Source: JBHGAV01 sp041946685 (GTDB lineage Bacteria > Acidobacteriota > Terriglobia > Bryobacterales > Bryobacteraceae). From it: a stretch of DNA of 13,528 nucleotides. The notes under the pieces are model-generated. The model had not been told where the DNA came from. It did not search any database and was given only the letters and a program-made list of their open reading frames with translations. The stretch covers positions 1-13,528 of the forward strand of contig JBHGAV010000085.1 in the NCBI GenBank assembly GCA_041946685.1. Direction: 5' to 3'. Shown in pieces: positions 1-7,835 of the stretch. Made by a program: the position numbers and the translations under genes. How positions within the stretch are numbered: the first letter of the stretch is position 1; the number at the start of each line of letters is the position of its first letter.

Positions 1-1
1 G

Positions 2-193
2 GCGCAGCAGCTCGGGTCCACGTACTGGCTCTACGTGGTGTGGGATCCGCTCACGGAGGGAGCCGAGCTCATCCGGATCGCAAACCCGGCCGCGCGGCTC
101 GACCACGCGAAGAAGGAGATCGTGCTGGCCAAGTTGTTCGCGATCCCGGCCGCAGCAATCCGTCAGGCTGGTCGGCCGATTGGTCAGGGCTAA
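2..193 (+). CDS. C-terminal end of a DUF3883-type protein, probably a DISARM-like SNF2 helicase (5' truncated)
   Basis: The window opens inside this gene; frame 2 is open from base 2 to the TAA at 191-193, giving the last 63 residues. The visible stretch has the pattern STYWLYVVWDP, then LIRIANPAARL about 10 residues later. This resembles the DUF3883 fold (a predicted restriction-endonuclease-like or nucleic-acid-associated domain) found at the C-terminus of large SNF2/DEAD helicases in anti-phage loci. The neighbour downstream is a DUF1156 methylase, and in known loci such methylases are commonly adjacent to DUF3883 helicases, which supports the call. No helicase motif lies inside the window, so the helicase identity is inferred from context. 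The next gene starts 87 bp downstream in the same direction. Confidence 0.55.
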   Translation, partial: AQQLGSTYWLYVVWDPLTEGAELIRIANPAARLDHAKKEIVLAKLFAIPAAAIRQAGRPIGQG

Positions 194-280
194 GCCGGAA
201 CAGTCGTTCAAGTAAAGACACCCGAAAGCGCGGTGGCCGCGCGACGAGAGAGACGCGTCGTGACTCAGGATGAAAGGTAC

Positions 281-3200
281 ATGGGAAAATCGGAATTCCG
301 GCTGATCGAGGATTACCTGCCGATCGAGGCCATCAGCGCGGAGGCGTCGCGTGAGAAGAGCCTGCGAAAGGGACACATTTCCACCCTGCACCTCTGGTGG
401 GCCCGTCGCCCGCTCGTCGCGTGCCGTGCAGCCGTGTACGGTGCCCTAGTTCCGGCTGACCGTTGGGTTGACGCCGAGAAGATCTGCACCAAGAAGGCAC
501 GCGGCAACGGGGCGGCCAATGTCGAGAGTTGGAAGAACGGCTCGGCGAAGGGCCTCAACCGGAAGGCGGCGAAGGACTTCATGGAGCGGCTGTGCCGCTA
601 TCCCGGCGATCCGCGCGTGATCGAGCAGGCCGAGCAGCACATTCTAGAGGCGCACGCTGAGCGGCTCACGAGCGAGCTGGCGGAGGGACGAGCGGCAGGA
701 TGGCCTCCTGCGTGGGTCAAGGAGTTCAGATTTGCTGGCGAACGTGTGACCTCCGAGGACATTGTTGCCGGGCGAGCTCCCCGGCCCCGTGTGCTCGACA
801 TGTTCGCTGGTGGCGGCACCATCCCGCTTGAGGCGCTGCGGTTAGGCTGCGAAGCCTACGGTGTTGATCTTAATCCGGTCGCGCACGTCATCGAGCTTTG
901 CACCCTCGTGTACCCGCATAAGTACGGCGCGCCGGACCCGACTGCTCGAGGAATGACTGGGCCGAAGAACGAGAAGGGCGAGACAACGTGGGGCGGCCTG
1001 GCCAACGAGGTACAGCACTGGGGAAACTCGGTGCTTACACATCTCAGTGCTGACATCGGCGATCTCTATCCAATAATCCCTGACCCAGAAGCTCCGGTTG
1101 ATGAGTTTGCGCCCGAACCTCAAAGGGTGATGGACTTCGCTGAGCGACAGCCGGCTCTCAAGACGACTGCCAAATCGCTGACTCCTGTTGCGTATCTATG
1201 GAGCCGAACGGTCCGTTGCAAGAATCCGGGATGCGGCGCTACAGTGCCCCTTCTCAAACAAGCCTGGCTCTGTAAGAAGCCTCGACGGACTGTTGCCCTA
1301 AAGGTGATTGCGGAGAAGGGCGAAAAGCAGGTTCGGGCTGAGGTGACCGAACTGAATGCGGAAGGTCAGGCGGCCTTCGAGCCCGGCATCCTGTCGAACG
1401 CCGGGAACGCGGTGTGCCCCTTCTGCGGCACCGTGGCTGATAGCGCGTATGTCATGGCTGAAGGATGTGCGGACCGAATGCGCAACCAGCTCATGGCAGT
1501 GGTTGCACTTAGGAAAGGCGAAAAGGGGAAAGTCTATCTGTCCGCGAACCCCGAACTAAACCGACAATATCTGCCAAGCGAAACAGACGTCACTCATCGG
1601 CTATCTCGTACGCGTGAGCGTTCACTGCTCGATGTGCCTGACGAGGAAATCAGCGCCCTTCGGCCTTCACCGAATGCTAGGGGCCTTTCCGGACTCACGC
1701 GCTATGGGCTCAACACATTCGGGAAACTCTTCACGGCTCGGCAGCAGCTGCTCTTGCTCTCTATATGTGAAAGGGTGCGACAATTGGGCGAAGCAGTCCC
1801 AGCCCACCCAGAAGTCATAGCCGCATACTTGGGTCTTCTCGTTGGCAGGATTGCAAACCAGAACTGTGCTCTTACTGTTTATCACGTGAGCGGCGAGAAG
1901 ATCGAGGGACCAATGAGTGACAAGAAGGTCCCCATGGTGTGGGACTTCCCGGAGGCAAACCCCTTCTCGGGGGTAACGGGAAGCATCTCCAATGCTTTGG
2001 ATTGGATTGTTGCGGTGATCAGGGTGCTTGCAGGCGGCCGTGCCCGGGGGGCTGAAGTCCATGTTCAGCGCGGAGACGCTACGGCACTGGCCCTTGATGA
2101 AGGCTCAATGGATGCGATCATTACCGATCCGCCGTACTACGACAATGTGCCGTATGCGGACATCTCGGATTTCTTTTATGTGTGGCTGAAACGTAGCATC
2201 GCCGATTTCTTCCCCGAACATTTTACTTCGCCTCTGTCTCCAAAAAAGAGCGAGGTAACTGCTCTCGCGTCAAGACACCATGGCGATATGCGTAAGGCCA
2301 AGGGCGAGTACGAATCCAGAATGCTGGCGGCATTAGGACAAGCGAATCGGATCCTAAAGACCAGCGGGCAGTTGGCGATCGTGTATGCTCACAAGACTAC
2401 TCTTGGGTGGGCCACGCTGGTTGACGCGCTCAGAAGGTCGGGATTTGAAGTAACAGAGGCATGGCCAATTGAGACGGAGATGCCTTCTGGCAAGGTAAAG
2501 CTCGACAAGGCAATGCTTGCATCGAGCATCTTTATTGTGGGAAGGAAGCGGAAAACTGAAGCGAGAGTAGGAAGCCATGAGCAACAGATCCGGCCGGAAT
2601 TGGAGAGAATCGTCATAGAGAGGGTTGAGACCCTCTGGAATATGGGCATAACAGGCGCCGATCTCGTAATCGCCTGCGTCGGTGCTGGACTTCGAGCCTT
2701 CACTCGGTACGAGAAGGTGGAGTACGCCAACGGCGAGGAGGTGCCTGCGGAGACGTTTCTGGCCGAAGTCGAGGGGGTCGTGCTCGATACGATGATGGCG
2801 AAGCTGTTTGGTGTGACGAGTGGCAACGTCGCCTCGGTGGATGCGGCGAGCCGCTTCTACGTCCTCTGGCGTTTCGTGTATAAGGCAGCAGACATTGGCG
2901 CCGGTGAGGCGATCGTTTTTACCTATGGCCAGCACGTGGAGTTGGAGGACGCGCAAGGGCTCTCCGTCGGCAAGGATGCTCTTGTGGAGAAGAGGAAGGC
3001 CAGGTACCGCGTACGAGATTTTACGGAGCGCGGAAGCAGCGAGCGGCTCGGCCTGCCCGGCGAGGAGGGGAAGCCGACGCCCCTCATTGACGTACTGCAC
3101 CGGGTCCTCTGGCTAATGGAGCATCGGCCGCAGAGGCTCGGGGACTTCCTCGATGCGGCCCGGCCGGATCGTGAGCGCTTGCGCGTGCTCGCCCAGGCGT

Positions 3201-3346
3201 TGGCCGGCGCGGCCCTGTCCGGGAAGACCGGCGAGGACGCTGACCGACTCCTGAGCACGACCGCACCCGAGCAGGCGGCCCTGGCGAAGCTGCTGGCGAA
3301 CTGGAAGAGCTTGATCCCCGACAGCCTTTTTGGACCCCGGAAGTGA
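281..3346 (+). CDS. Anti-phage-associated DUF1156 DNA methyltransferase
   Basis: About 1021 residues, predicted S-adenosylmethionine-dependent DNA amino-methyltransferase (N6-adenine most likely, N4-cytosine possible). Residues about 7-60 form the DUF1156 domain, with RLIEDYLPIEAIS and the very conserved HISTLHLWWARRP. The SAM-binding motif LDMFAGGGTIP lies near residue 171 and GVDLNPVAH follows. The catalytic motif TDPPYYDN lies near residue 616. Between them is a roughly 430-residue insert with two cysteine pairs, CKNPGC near 313 and CPFCG near 379, which looks like a zinc ribbon. The order SAM motif - insert - DPPY is that of alpha-type methylases with an internal target-recognition region. 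After DPPY comes IVYAHKTT...GWATLVDAL, then SSIFIVGRKRK, typical of the family. The ATG at 281 gives the expected short lead before RLIED; GTG at 260 and 233 are in-frame alternatives, 260 having a GAGAGAGA stretch upstream. The middle of the gene is much lower in GC than either end. Confidence 0.93.
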   Translation: MGKSEFRLIEDYLPIEAISAEASREKSLRKGHISTLHLWWARRPLVACRAAVYGALVPADRWVDAEKICTKKARGNGAANVESWKNGSAKGLNRKAAKDFMERLCRYPGDPRVIEQAEQHILEAHAERLTSELAEGRAAGWPPAWVKEFRFAGERVTSEDIVAGRAPRPRVLDMFAGGGTIPLEALRLGCEAYGVDLNPVAHVIELCTLVYPHKYGAPDPTARGMTGPKNEKGETTWGGLANEVQHWGNSVLTHLSADIGDLYPIIPDPEAPVDEFAPEPQRVMDFAERQPALKTTAKSLTPVAYLWSRTVRCKNPGCGATVPLLKQAWLCKKPRRTVALKVIAEKGEKQVRAEVTELNAEGQAAFEPGILSNAGNAVCPFCGTVADSAYVMAEGCADRMRNQLMAVVALRKGEKGKVYLSANPELNRQYLPSETDVTHRLSRTRERSLLDVPDEEISALRPSPNARGLSGLTRYGLNTFGKLFTARQQLLLLSICERVRQLGEAVPAHPEVIAAYLGLLVGRIANQNCALTVYHVSGEKIEGPMSDKKVPMVWDFPEANPFSGVTGSISNALDWIVAVIRVLAGGRARGAEVHVQRGDATALALDEGSMDAIITDPPYYDNVPYADISDFFYVWLKRSIADFFPEHFTSPLSPKKSEVTALASRHHGDMRKAKGEYESRMLAALGQANRILKTSGQLAIVYAHKTTLGWATLVDALRRSGFEVTEAWPIETEMPSGKVKLDKAMLASSIFIVGRKRKTEARVGSHEQQIRPELERIVIERVETLWNMGITGADLVIACVGAGLRAFTRYEKVEYANGEEVPAETFLAEVEGVVLDTMMAKLFGVTSGNVASVDAASRFYVLWRFVYKAADIGAGEAIVFTYGQHVELEDAQGLSVGKDALVEKRKARYRVRDFTERGSSERLGLPGEEGKPTPLIDVLHRVLWLMEHRPQRLGDFLDAARPDRERLRVLAQALAGAALSGKTGEDADRLLSTTAPEQAALAKLLANWKSLIPDSLFGPRK

Positions 3347-3352
3347 GGTGAG
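3345..3352 (+). promoter_or_regulatory. Ribosome binding site of the DUF499 gene
   Basis: GAGGTGAG overlaps the TGA stop of the methylase and lies 3-7 bases before the GTG at 3356. This supports that GTG as the start and implies translational coupling of the two genes. Confidence 0.6.
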
Positions 3353-3355
3353 CCC

Positions 3356-6208
3356 GTGTCCGTACTCGCCTTGAAGCCGTGGACCGAACTGGTCGCGCTG
3401 CACCCCGACGTCGAGTCCGGCAGCCTCGCCGAATCGGTCTTCGCCATCGATCTCGGCGCGGTCGCGACGAACGATCCGGGGACCCCCTTGGTGTACCGCG
3501 ACCCGGACGCCTTCTTCGCTGCGACGCACATCACGACTGACCTTGGCCGACTCCTCGAGGAGGTCCTGGCCAGCCTGGCCGGCAAGTCCGGCCTCAACCG
3601 GGTACTCAAGCTCCGGAGCCCTTTCGGCGGCGGCAAATCCCATACCCTGGCCTCCCTCCTTCACGCCGCCCGGTCTCGGGCGAGCCTGAACCAGATTCCG
3701 GCGTGTAGGGATTTCGCCGATCCCGGGAAGGTCGACGTTGCGGTCTTCGACGGCGAGAAGTTCACCGCGCGCGGAGGGAAAGAGGTGGCGCCCGGCCGCA
3801 CGGTGAACACCATGTGGGGATGGTTGGCGTGGCAGCTCGGCGAAGACGCGTTCGCCCTCTGGGAGGGGCACGACCGGGATCGAATCGCCCCCACGGGCGA
3901 CGAGATCAAGCCCCTCCTAACCTGTACCGGCAGACCGATCCTCCTCCTCCTCGATGAGGTGTTGAAGTACATGGAGGGCACGGCGGCGGTGCCGGTGCTC
4001 GAGTCCACCCTGCAGCGCCAGGCCAAGAACTTCCTCCAGAACCTTACCGTCGAGGTGGCCGCCGCGAAGAACGCCGTGATGGTGTACTCCCTCCAGTGGA
4101 GCGCCCGCGAAGCCCTCGGAAACATCGCCCTCCTGGAGGAACTGGACCACTTGACCAGCAGGATGGATCAGGTCCGGGAGCCGGTGAGCGGGGACGAGGT
4201 CCTGGCCGTGGTGAAGCGTCGCCTGCTGGGTGCCCAACCATCCCCGGAGACTGCCACCGCGGTCGCCGCTCCGTACGGCGACGTTGTCGGGGGCTACTGG
4301 CGTGCGCGGGCAGAGACGCCATCGGCCAAGCAGGATGCCGAGGAGCAGACGGTGCAGCTCCGGAACCGGATGCAGGCCGCCTACCCCTTCCACCCGGCGC
4401 TGATCGACGTGATGAACACCCGTTGGATCAGTCTGGACGGCTACCAGCGGACCCGCGGGGCGCTTCGCTTCCTGGCCTCGTGCCTTCATTCGTTGAAGAC
4501 GAAGGGCGGCGCCCGGGCGGTCCTGGGGCCGGCCGAGATCCCGCTGGCCGACCCCGAGGTGGCCCGAGCCATGCTCAAGGATCTGGACCCGCGGCAGGAC
4601 TACGCCCCGGTCCTGACCCACGACCTCGTCGGGCCCAACGCGCGGGCGAAGCGCATCGATGAGCAGCTCGCCAAGGAGACGCCGGCCTTCGCGAACGTCC
4701 GCCCGGCCCTCCGCCTAGCCACCGCCATCCTGGCCTACTCGTTCGGCGGCCTGAAGCGGGATGCGGGGGACGAGCCCCTCCCGGCCGGGGTCACCGAGAC
4801 CGAGATCCTGGCGGCCTGCGTCGGCCCCGACCTCGACAGCATCACGGCCTCGGCGGTCCTGGCTCAGCTCCGCACGACGTGCCTCTATCTCCATTACGAC
4901 GGGGTCCGGTACTGCTTCAAGAAGGACCCGAACGTCACGAAGCTCGTCGAGGACGCCGAGCAAGAGATCGCCAAGGACCCGGACAGCGTGCGGGCACGGA
5001 TCAAGGAGCTGCTCGATGCACGGCTGGCGGGGCGGCCGGAGGTGATCGTCTGGCCCGCGACCTCGCAGGATCTCCCGGACAAAGAGCCCCGATTCCTCGT
5101 CGGCTACCTGCCCCTCGAGTTCGTGGCGAAGACCGCGAGCCAGCAGGAGGAAGAGGCAAGGACAATGGTCTCCCGATACGGGAGCGACCTGCGGAAGTAC
5201 CGGAACGGGGTCGGCCTCGCCATCCCGGACAAGAAGCCGATCGAGCCCCTCCGCCGCGCGGTGCGGTACCTCATGGCCATCGAGCGGGTAGAGCGGAAGG
5301 CCAAGCAGCACCGGCTGACGAAGGACCAGCTCGAACAGATCAAGGAGCGGAAGCGCACCGAGGAGGCCGCCGCGGAGACGGCGTTCCGGGCGCTCTACTG
5401 GGCTGTGTGGTTGCCTCGTCCAGGTGCCGGCGGGGGATTGGCACTGGATCTCGAAAAGGTCGATGTCGGCGGCCGCCCACTCCAGGCCACCGGTATCCAC
5501 GAGCGGGTGATGGAACTGCTCGAGGCCATGGGCACACCGAAGGTGCACCGCAAGCTCCATCCGAAAAAGGTGACCGAGCGGATGAAGCTCGGGGAGCCGC
5601 GCGCCGAAGGGGAGCCGGTGCAGTACGGCGTGGCGACGAAGGACGTCCGAGACGCGTTCTTCGGGATCCCGGACCCGCCTCGAATCGTCTCAGAGGGCGT
5701 GCTGCGGGCGAGCATCGTTCGTGGCGTCAGCGAGAACATCTTCGCGTACACCACTGGCACTCCGGCCCTCGGGCCGGAGGGCAAGTACCAGGTCGACCCG
5801 GCCAAGGTCGCGATCGGGCGCCAGATGAGCGAAGACGAGGTGGACCTCGATAACGGGCTCCTCATTATCCCCGCCGCCGTTCCGTCGCCCGCGCCTGCAC
5901 CCTCCACGGCGCCTTCCCCTATAGCCCCCACAGCCGTCGGCCCTACGCCGGCCATCGCGCAGCCGGGGACACCGCCAGCCGCGACGCCGGGGAAGCGCAC
6001 CTCCGTCCGCATCAGTTTCCCCGCGTCGCGCCAGGAAGTCTTCAAGTCCTTCCAGGCCATCGCCAATCTGGCCGACAAGTCCGACGGCGGCAAGATCACC
6101 CTCGCGGTCCAGGGCCAGGCCGCGGCCGGGTTCGATCCCACCTGGCTCCGTAACGCGGTGTTGGAGCCATTGGAAGAGGCGAACATTGAGGGATTGCAGA
6201 CCGACTGA
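3356..6208 (+). CDS. Anti-phage-associated DUF499 P-loop ATPase
   Basis: 950 residues, 9 bp after the methylase and so co-transcribed with it. The N-terminal half is a P-loop ATPase. The glycine-rich loop RSPFGGGKSHTL has its lysine at residue 94; the first glycine of the canonical Walker A is Ser here, as expected for the GGGK[ST]H style of this family. The Walker B strand PILLLLDEV has Asp200-Glu201. This is the DUF499 family, predicted ATPases that travel with DUF1156 methylases in phage-defence loci; the biochemical role is unproven, and energy-driven DNA sensing or remodelling is the usual guess. Residues about 839-880 form a Pro/Ala-rich linker. It leads to a final basic-to-mixed segment of about 70 residues (from KRTSVRISFPASR) that looks like a small tethered alpha/beta domain. 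GC is the highest in the island (43 of 60 bases in the row 3541-3600). No inactivating change was seen. Confidence 0.92.
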   Translation: MSVLALKPWTELVALHPDVESGSLAESVFAIDLGAVATNDPGTPLVYRDPDAFFAATHITTDLGRLLEEVLASLAGKSGLNRVLKLRSPFGGGKSHTLASLLHAARSRASLNQIPACRDFADPGKVDVAVFDGEKFTARGGKEVAPGRTVNTMWGWLAWQLGEDAFALWEGHDRDRIAPTGDEIKPLLTCTGRPILLLLDEVLKYMEGTAAVPVLESTLQRQAKNFLQNLTVEVAAAKNAVMVYSLQWSAREALGNIALLEELDHLTSRMDQVREPVSGDEVLAVVKRRLLGAQPSPETATAVAAPYGDVVGGYWRARAETPSAKQDAEEQTVQLRNRMQAAYPFHPALIDVMNTRWISLDGYQRTRGALRFLASCLHSLKTKGGARAVLGPAEIPLADPEVARAMLKDLDPRQDYAPVLTHDLVGPNARAKRIDEQLAKETPAFANVRPALRLATAILAYSFGGLKRDAGDEPLPAGVTETEILAACVGPDLDSITASAVLAQLRTTCLYLHYDGVRYCFKKDPNVTKLVEDAEQEIAKDPDSVRARIKELLDARLAGRPEVIVWPATSQDLPDKEPRFLVGYLPLEFVAKTASQQEEEARTMVSRYGSDLRKYRNGVGLAIPDKKPIEPLRRAVRYLMAIERVERKAKQHRLTKDQLEQIKERKRTEEAAAETAFRALYWAVWLPRPGAGGGLALDLEKVDVGGRPLQATGIHERVMELLEAMGTPKVHRKLHPKKVTERMKLGEPRAEGEPVQYGVATKDVRDAFFGIPDPPRIVSEGVLRASIVRGVSENIFAYTTGTPALGPEGKYQVDPAKVAIGRQMSEDEVDLDNGLLIIPAAVPSPAPAPSTAPSPIAPTAVGPTPAIAQPGTPPAATPGKRTSVRISFPASRQEVFKSFQAIANLADKSDGGKITLAVQGQAAAGFDPTWLRNAVLEPLEEANIEGLQTD

Positions 6209-6231
6209 CCAATTGGGTGCTTGGCTGCAGC

Positions 6232-6240
6232 GAGGGTGAG
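6232..6240 (+). promoter_or_regulatory. Ribosome binding site deciding the start of the CBS-HEPN gene
   Basis: GAGGGTGAG is placed 3-8 bases before the GTG at 6244. The upstream GTG at 6217 has no such element, and the ATG at 6265 is too far away. The start at 6244 is therefore preferred. Confidence 0.5.
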
Positions 6241-6243
6241 ATT

Positions 6244-6993
6244 GTGGGAATCCCGGCTCTCACCATGGTCGTCACCGTTGCAGATGTTATGACGCCGCGC
6301 TCCTTGTTTATCGGCGTTGCACCGGAGAAGTCTGACCAAGCCGCTGCCATTGCTGAAAGAGAGGGCTTCACCGCCGTTCCAATCGTGGCCAACGGCGCCA
6401 TCTCCTCCTACTGGAGCCGCTCAGCCGCCCGGGTACTGCCCATTGTCCGCAGGCTGAAGCTCCTACATGACCTTCCGTTGCCTATTATCTTGCCGCGCCT
6501 GACTACCGGAATGACTCACTTCGTCTATTTCCAACGGGAACTCGTTGGGCTGATCAACCTGTCCGACCTAAATAAACCGCTTGCCCGCCTCCCGTGGCTT
6601 CAGCTACTGCTTGACGTCGAACAGCGAATCCTGGAGACGTGCGTCGATCTCGCCGACGAGACAGTGGCAGATGCGCTGGGTCATGCCGCGCGGCACGCCA
6701 GACAGCGCCAAGCCAGAGCCCGAACCACTGACGTCCACCTTCCGCTACTCGCCTTTGCCCATTTCTCCGAGATTTTACGCGCCGCAGTCCAACTCAAGCT
6801 GATCACGTTGAACGCCGAGCATCTTGGACGACTGGTTCAGGCTCGCAATCGCCTGGCGCACGGGTCCACGAAACTGATCGAGAGCCCTTCGGACGGCAAG
6901 GAACTGCTGTGGGTTTGCTCACGCTCTCAGGAGATCGTGTGCGAGCTTGTGAAGCATGCGTCGCAGCGGAGCAAGACTGCGGTTAGGACCTGA
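6244..6993 (+). CDS. CBS-domain protein with C-terminal HEPN-like RNase motif
   Basis: 249 residues with two parts. Residues about 11-115 look like a CBS pair. The first half carries VADVMTPRS and AIAEREGFTAVPIV with NGAISSYW. The second half carries THFVYFQRELVGLINLSDL, the usual strand-strand-helix ending with a conserved Asp. CBS pairs bind adenine nucleotides such as ATP, AMP or cyclic dinucleotides. Residues about 118-240 are almost all helical and contain VQARNRLAHGS, where Arg201 and His206 give the Rx4H signature of HEPN ribonucleases and HEPN toxins. The implied architecture is a nucleotide sensor joined to an RNase, but neither activity is shown by sequence alone. The gene follows the DUF499 stop by 35 bp, and its own stop is one base before the next start. 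GTG 6217 and ATG 6265 are alternative starts. The inactive Swt1/DUF4145-type HEPN is the main alternative reading of the C-terminus. Confidence 0.75.
   Translation: MGIPALTMVVTVADVMTPRSLFIGVAPEKSDQAAAIAEREGFTAVPIVANGAISSYWSRSAARVLPIVRRLKLLHDLPLPIILPRLTTGMTHFVYFQRELVGLINLSDLNKPLARLPWLQLLLDVEQRILETCVDLADETVADALGHAARHARQRQARARTTDVHLPLLAFAHFSEILRAAVQLKLITLNAEHLGRLVQARNRLAHGSTKLIESPSDGKELLWVCSRSQEIVCELVKHASQRSKTAVRT
6985..6988 (+). promoter_or_regulatory. Ribosome binding site for the candidate nuclease gene
   Basis: AGGA lies six bases before the ATG at 6995 and overlaps the end of the preceding gene. It favours 6995 over the upstream in-frame ATG at 6956, which would need a 38-bp overlap and has no comparable site. 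Confidence 0.45.
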
Positions 6994-6994
6994 C

Positions 6995-7786
6995 ATGGGC
7001 ATCGTCGGGATCTCGGAGTTCAGTTTTGGCTACGCATTCCTGTATGAGCAGACTCAGGCGCAGTGGCAGAACCTGAGAGCGGCCCCCATTCTTCCGAGCT
7101 TGCAGGCGGAGCGCGATCAGGGTTGGGATGCGCAGTTACCCTTGAACGGCACAGACTTCTACTATCAATTCAAAATCACGGATTACCTGCAGCGGAGGAA
7201 TGCCAAGTACATGACCGACGGCACGTACGACGGCCCATACTACCGTTTCCCGCTTTATCGGAAGAATGGCAGCCGACAACACCGCCGACTGTTTGCGCAT
7301 GCGCAAGTCAATACCGACACCTACTATGTGTCCCCAGAGTTTGCCGACGCAGACACGTTCAATGCTGCCTTTTTGGCCGGTGGGATAACGGCCAGTTGTC
7401 GTCTGATCCCGGTTCGCGATACGACCGACATTGACGATGACGATCAGCACTACATCACATTCCGGGAAGGGATTCCGGAGTGGAATCAACACTCCAAAAG
7501 ACATCGAGGCAACTTTTCAGTAAGTGGAGGGAGTATCGAATCGGTGTACAGGGAAACCGCACGGCGATGGCGCCCGATCGATGAGCGCTTCGCTGTGGAG
7601 CTGTTTCATAAGACCGTGTCAATGTCTTCGGAGATACTTGCAGGCGAAACGGCAGGGAGAGCAGAGTCGCGCACGCTCTTTGACTTCCATGTGGAAGACC
7701 AATCTCGTTCGGCAACGTTACGTCGAGTATCGGAAATTCTGTCGTCTGTGCTTGGGGCGACGCTAGTTATCGTTGGGGCCCCGTAG
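6995..7786 (+). CDS. Unrecognised protein with PD-(D/E)XK nuclease-like motif
   Basis: 263 residues; I do not recognise a named family. The N-terminus reads ISEFSFGYAFLYEQ, followed by PILPSLQAERDQGWDAQLPL and then DFYYQFKITDYL. Asp45 in GWDA, 12 residues, then Gln58-Phe-Lys60 at the end of a beta strand match the D-(x)n-[E/Q]xK core of Mrr-like PD-(D/E)XK nucleases, with Glu39 or a more N-terminal Glu as possible third ligand. Further on are an aromatic-rich stretch (PYYRFPLYRK), FAHAQVNTDTYYVSPEF and an acidic DIDDDD run. The C-terminus is helical, with no signal peptide or membrane segment. The ATG at 6995 is one base after the previous stop, so the two genes are probably translated together. 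Base composition is low (27 of 60 G+C in row 7141-7200), unlike DUF499. A non-catalytic DNA- or protein-binding relative of the nuclease fold is the alternative. Confidence 0.7.
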   Translation: MGIVGISEFSFGYAFLYEQTQAQWQNLRAAPILPSLQAERDQGWDAQLPLNGTDFYYQFKITDYLQRRNAKYMTDGTYDGPYYRFPLYRKNGSRQHRRLFAHAQVNTDTYYVSPEFADADTFNAAFLAGGITASCRLIPVRDTTDIDDDDQHYITFREGIPEWNQHSKRHRGNFSVSGGSIESVYRETARRWRPIDERFAVELFHKTVSMSSEILAGETAGRAESRTLFDFHVEDQSRSATLRRVSEILSSVLGATLVIVGAP

Positions 7787-7804
7787 ATTGAGGGGTAGTC
7801 TGTT

Positions 7805-7814
7805 TGCGCGCGCA
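7805..7814. repeat. 10-bp perfect palindrome in a short intergenic gap
   Basis: TGCGCGCGCA sits in the 49-bp gap between the candidate nuclease gene and the next gene. The gap holds nothing else recognisable apart from a GAAGAGG (7817-7823) about 12 bases before the GTG at 7836. A regulatory role is possible but unsupported. Confidence 0.3.
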
Positions 7815-7835
7815 TAGAAGAGGCTTTGGACAACC

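Noticed and set aside
40..273. 77-codon plus-strand frame at the window start
   Set aside because: Overlaps the DUF3883-like tail in another frame; basic, Gly/Ser-rich and without family features.
2354..3100. 248-codon minus-strand open frame in the methylase gene
   Set aside because: Antisense to conserved methylase sequence, no recognisable motif and no ribosome site.
4879..5853. 324-codon plus-strand frame overlapping the DUF499 gene
   Set aside because: Translation is Arg/Gly/Pro-rich out-of-frame sequence; the DUF499 frame is continuous and has the motifs.
6956..6994. Upstream ATG as start of the candidate nuclease gene
   Set aside because: It would overlap the CBS gene by 38 bp and add a non-conserved basic leader; ATG 6995 has AGGA at good spacing.
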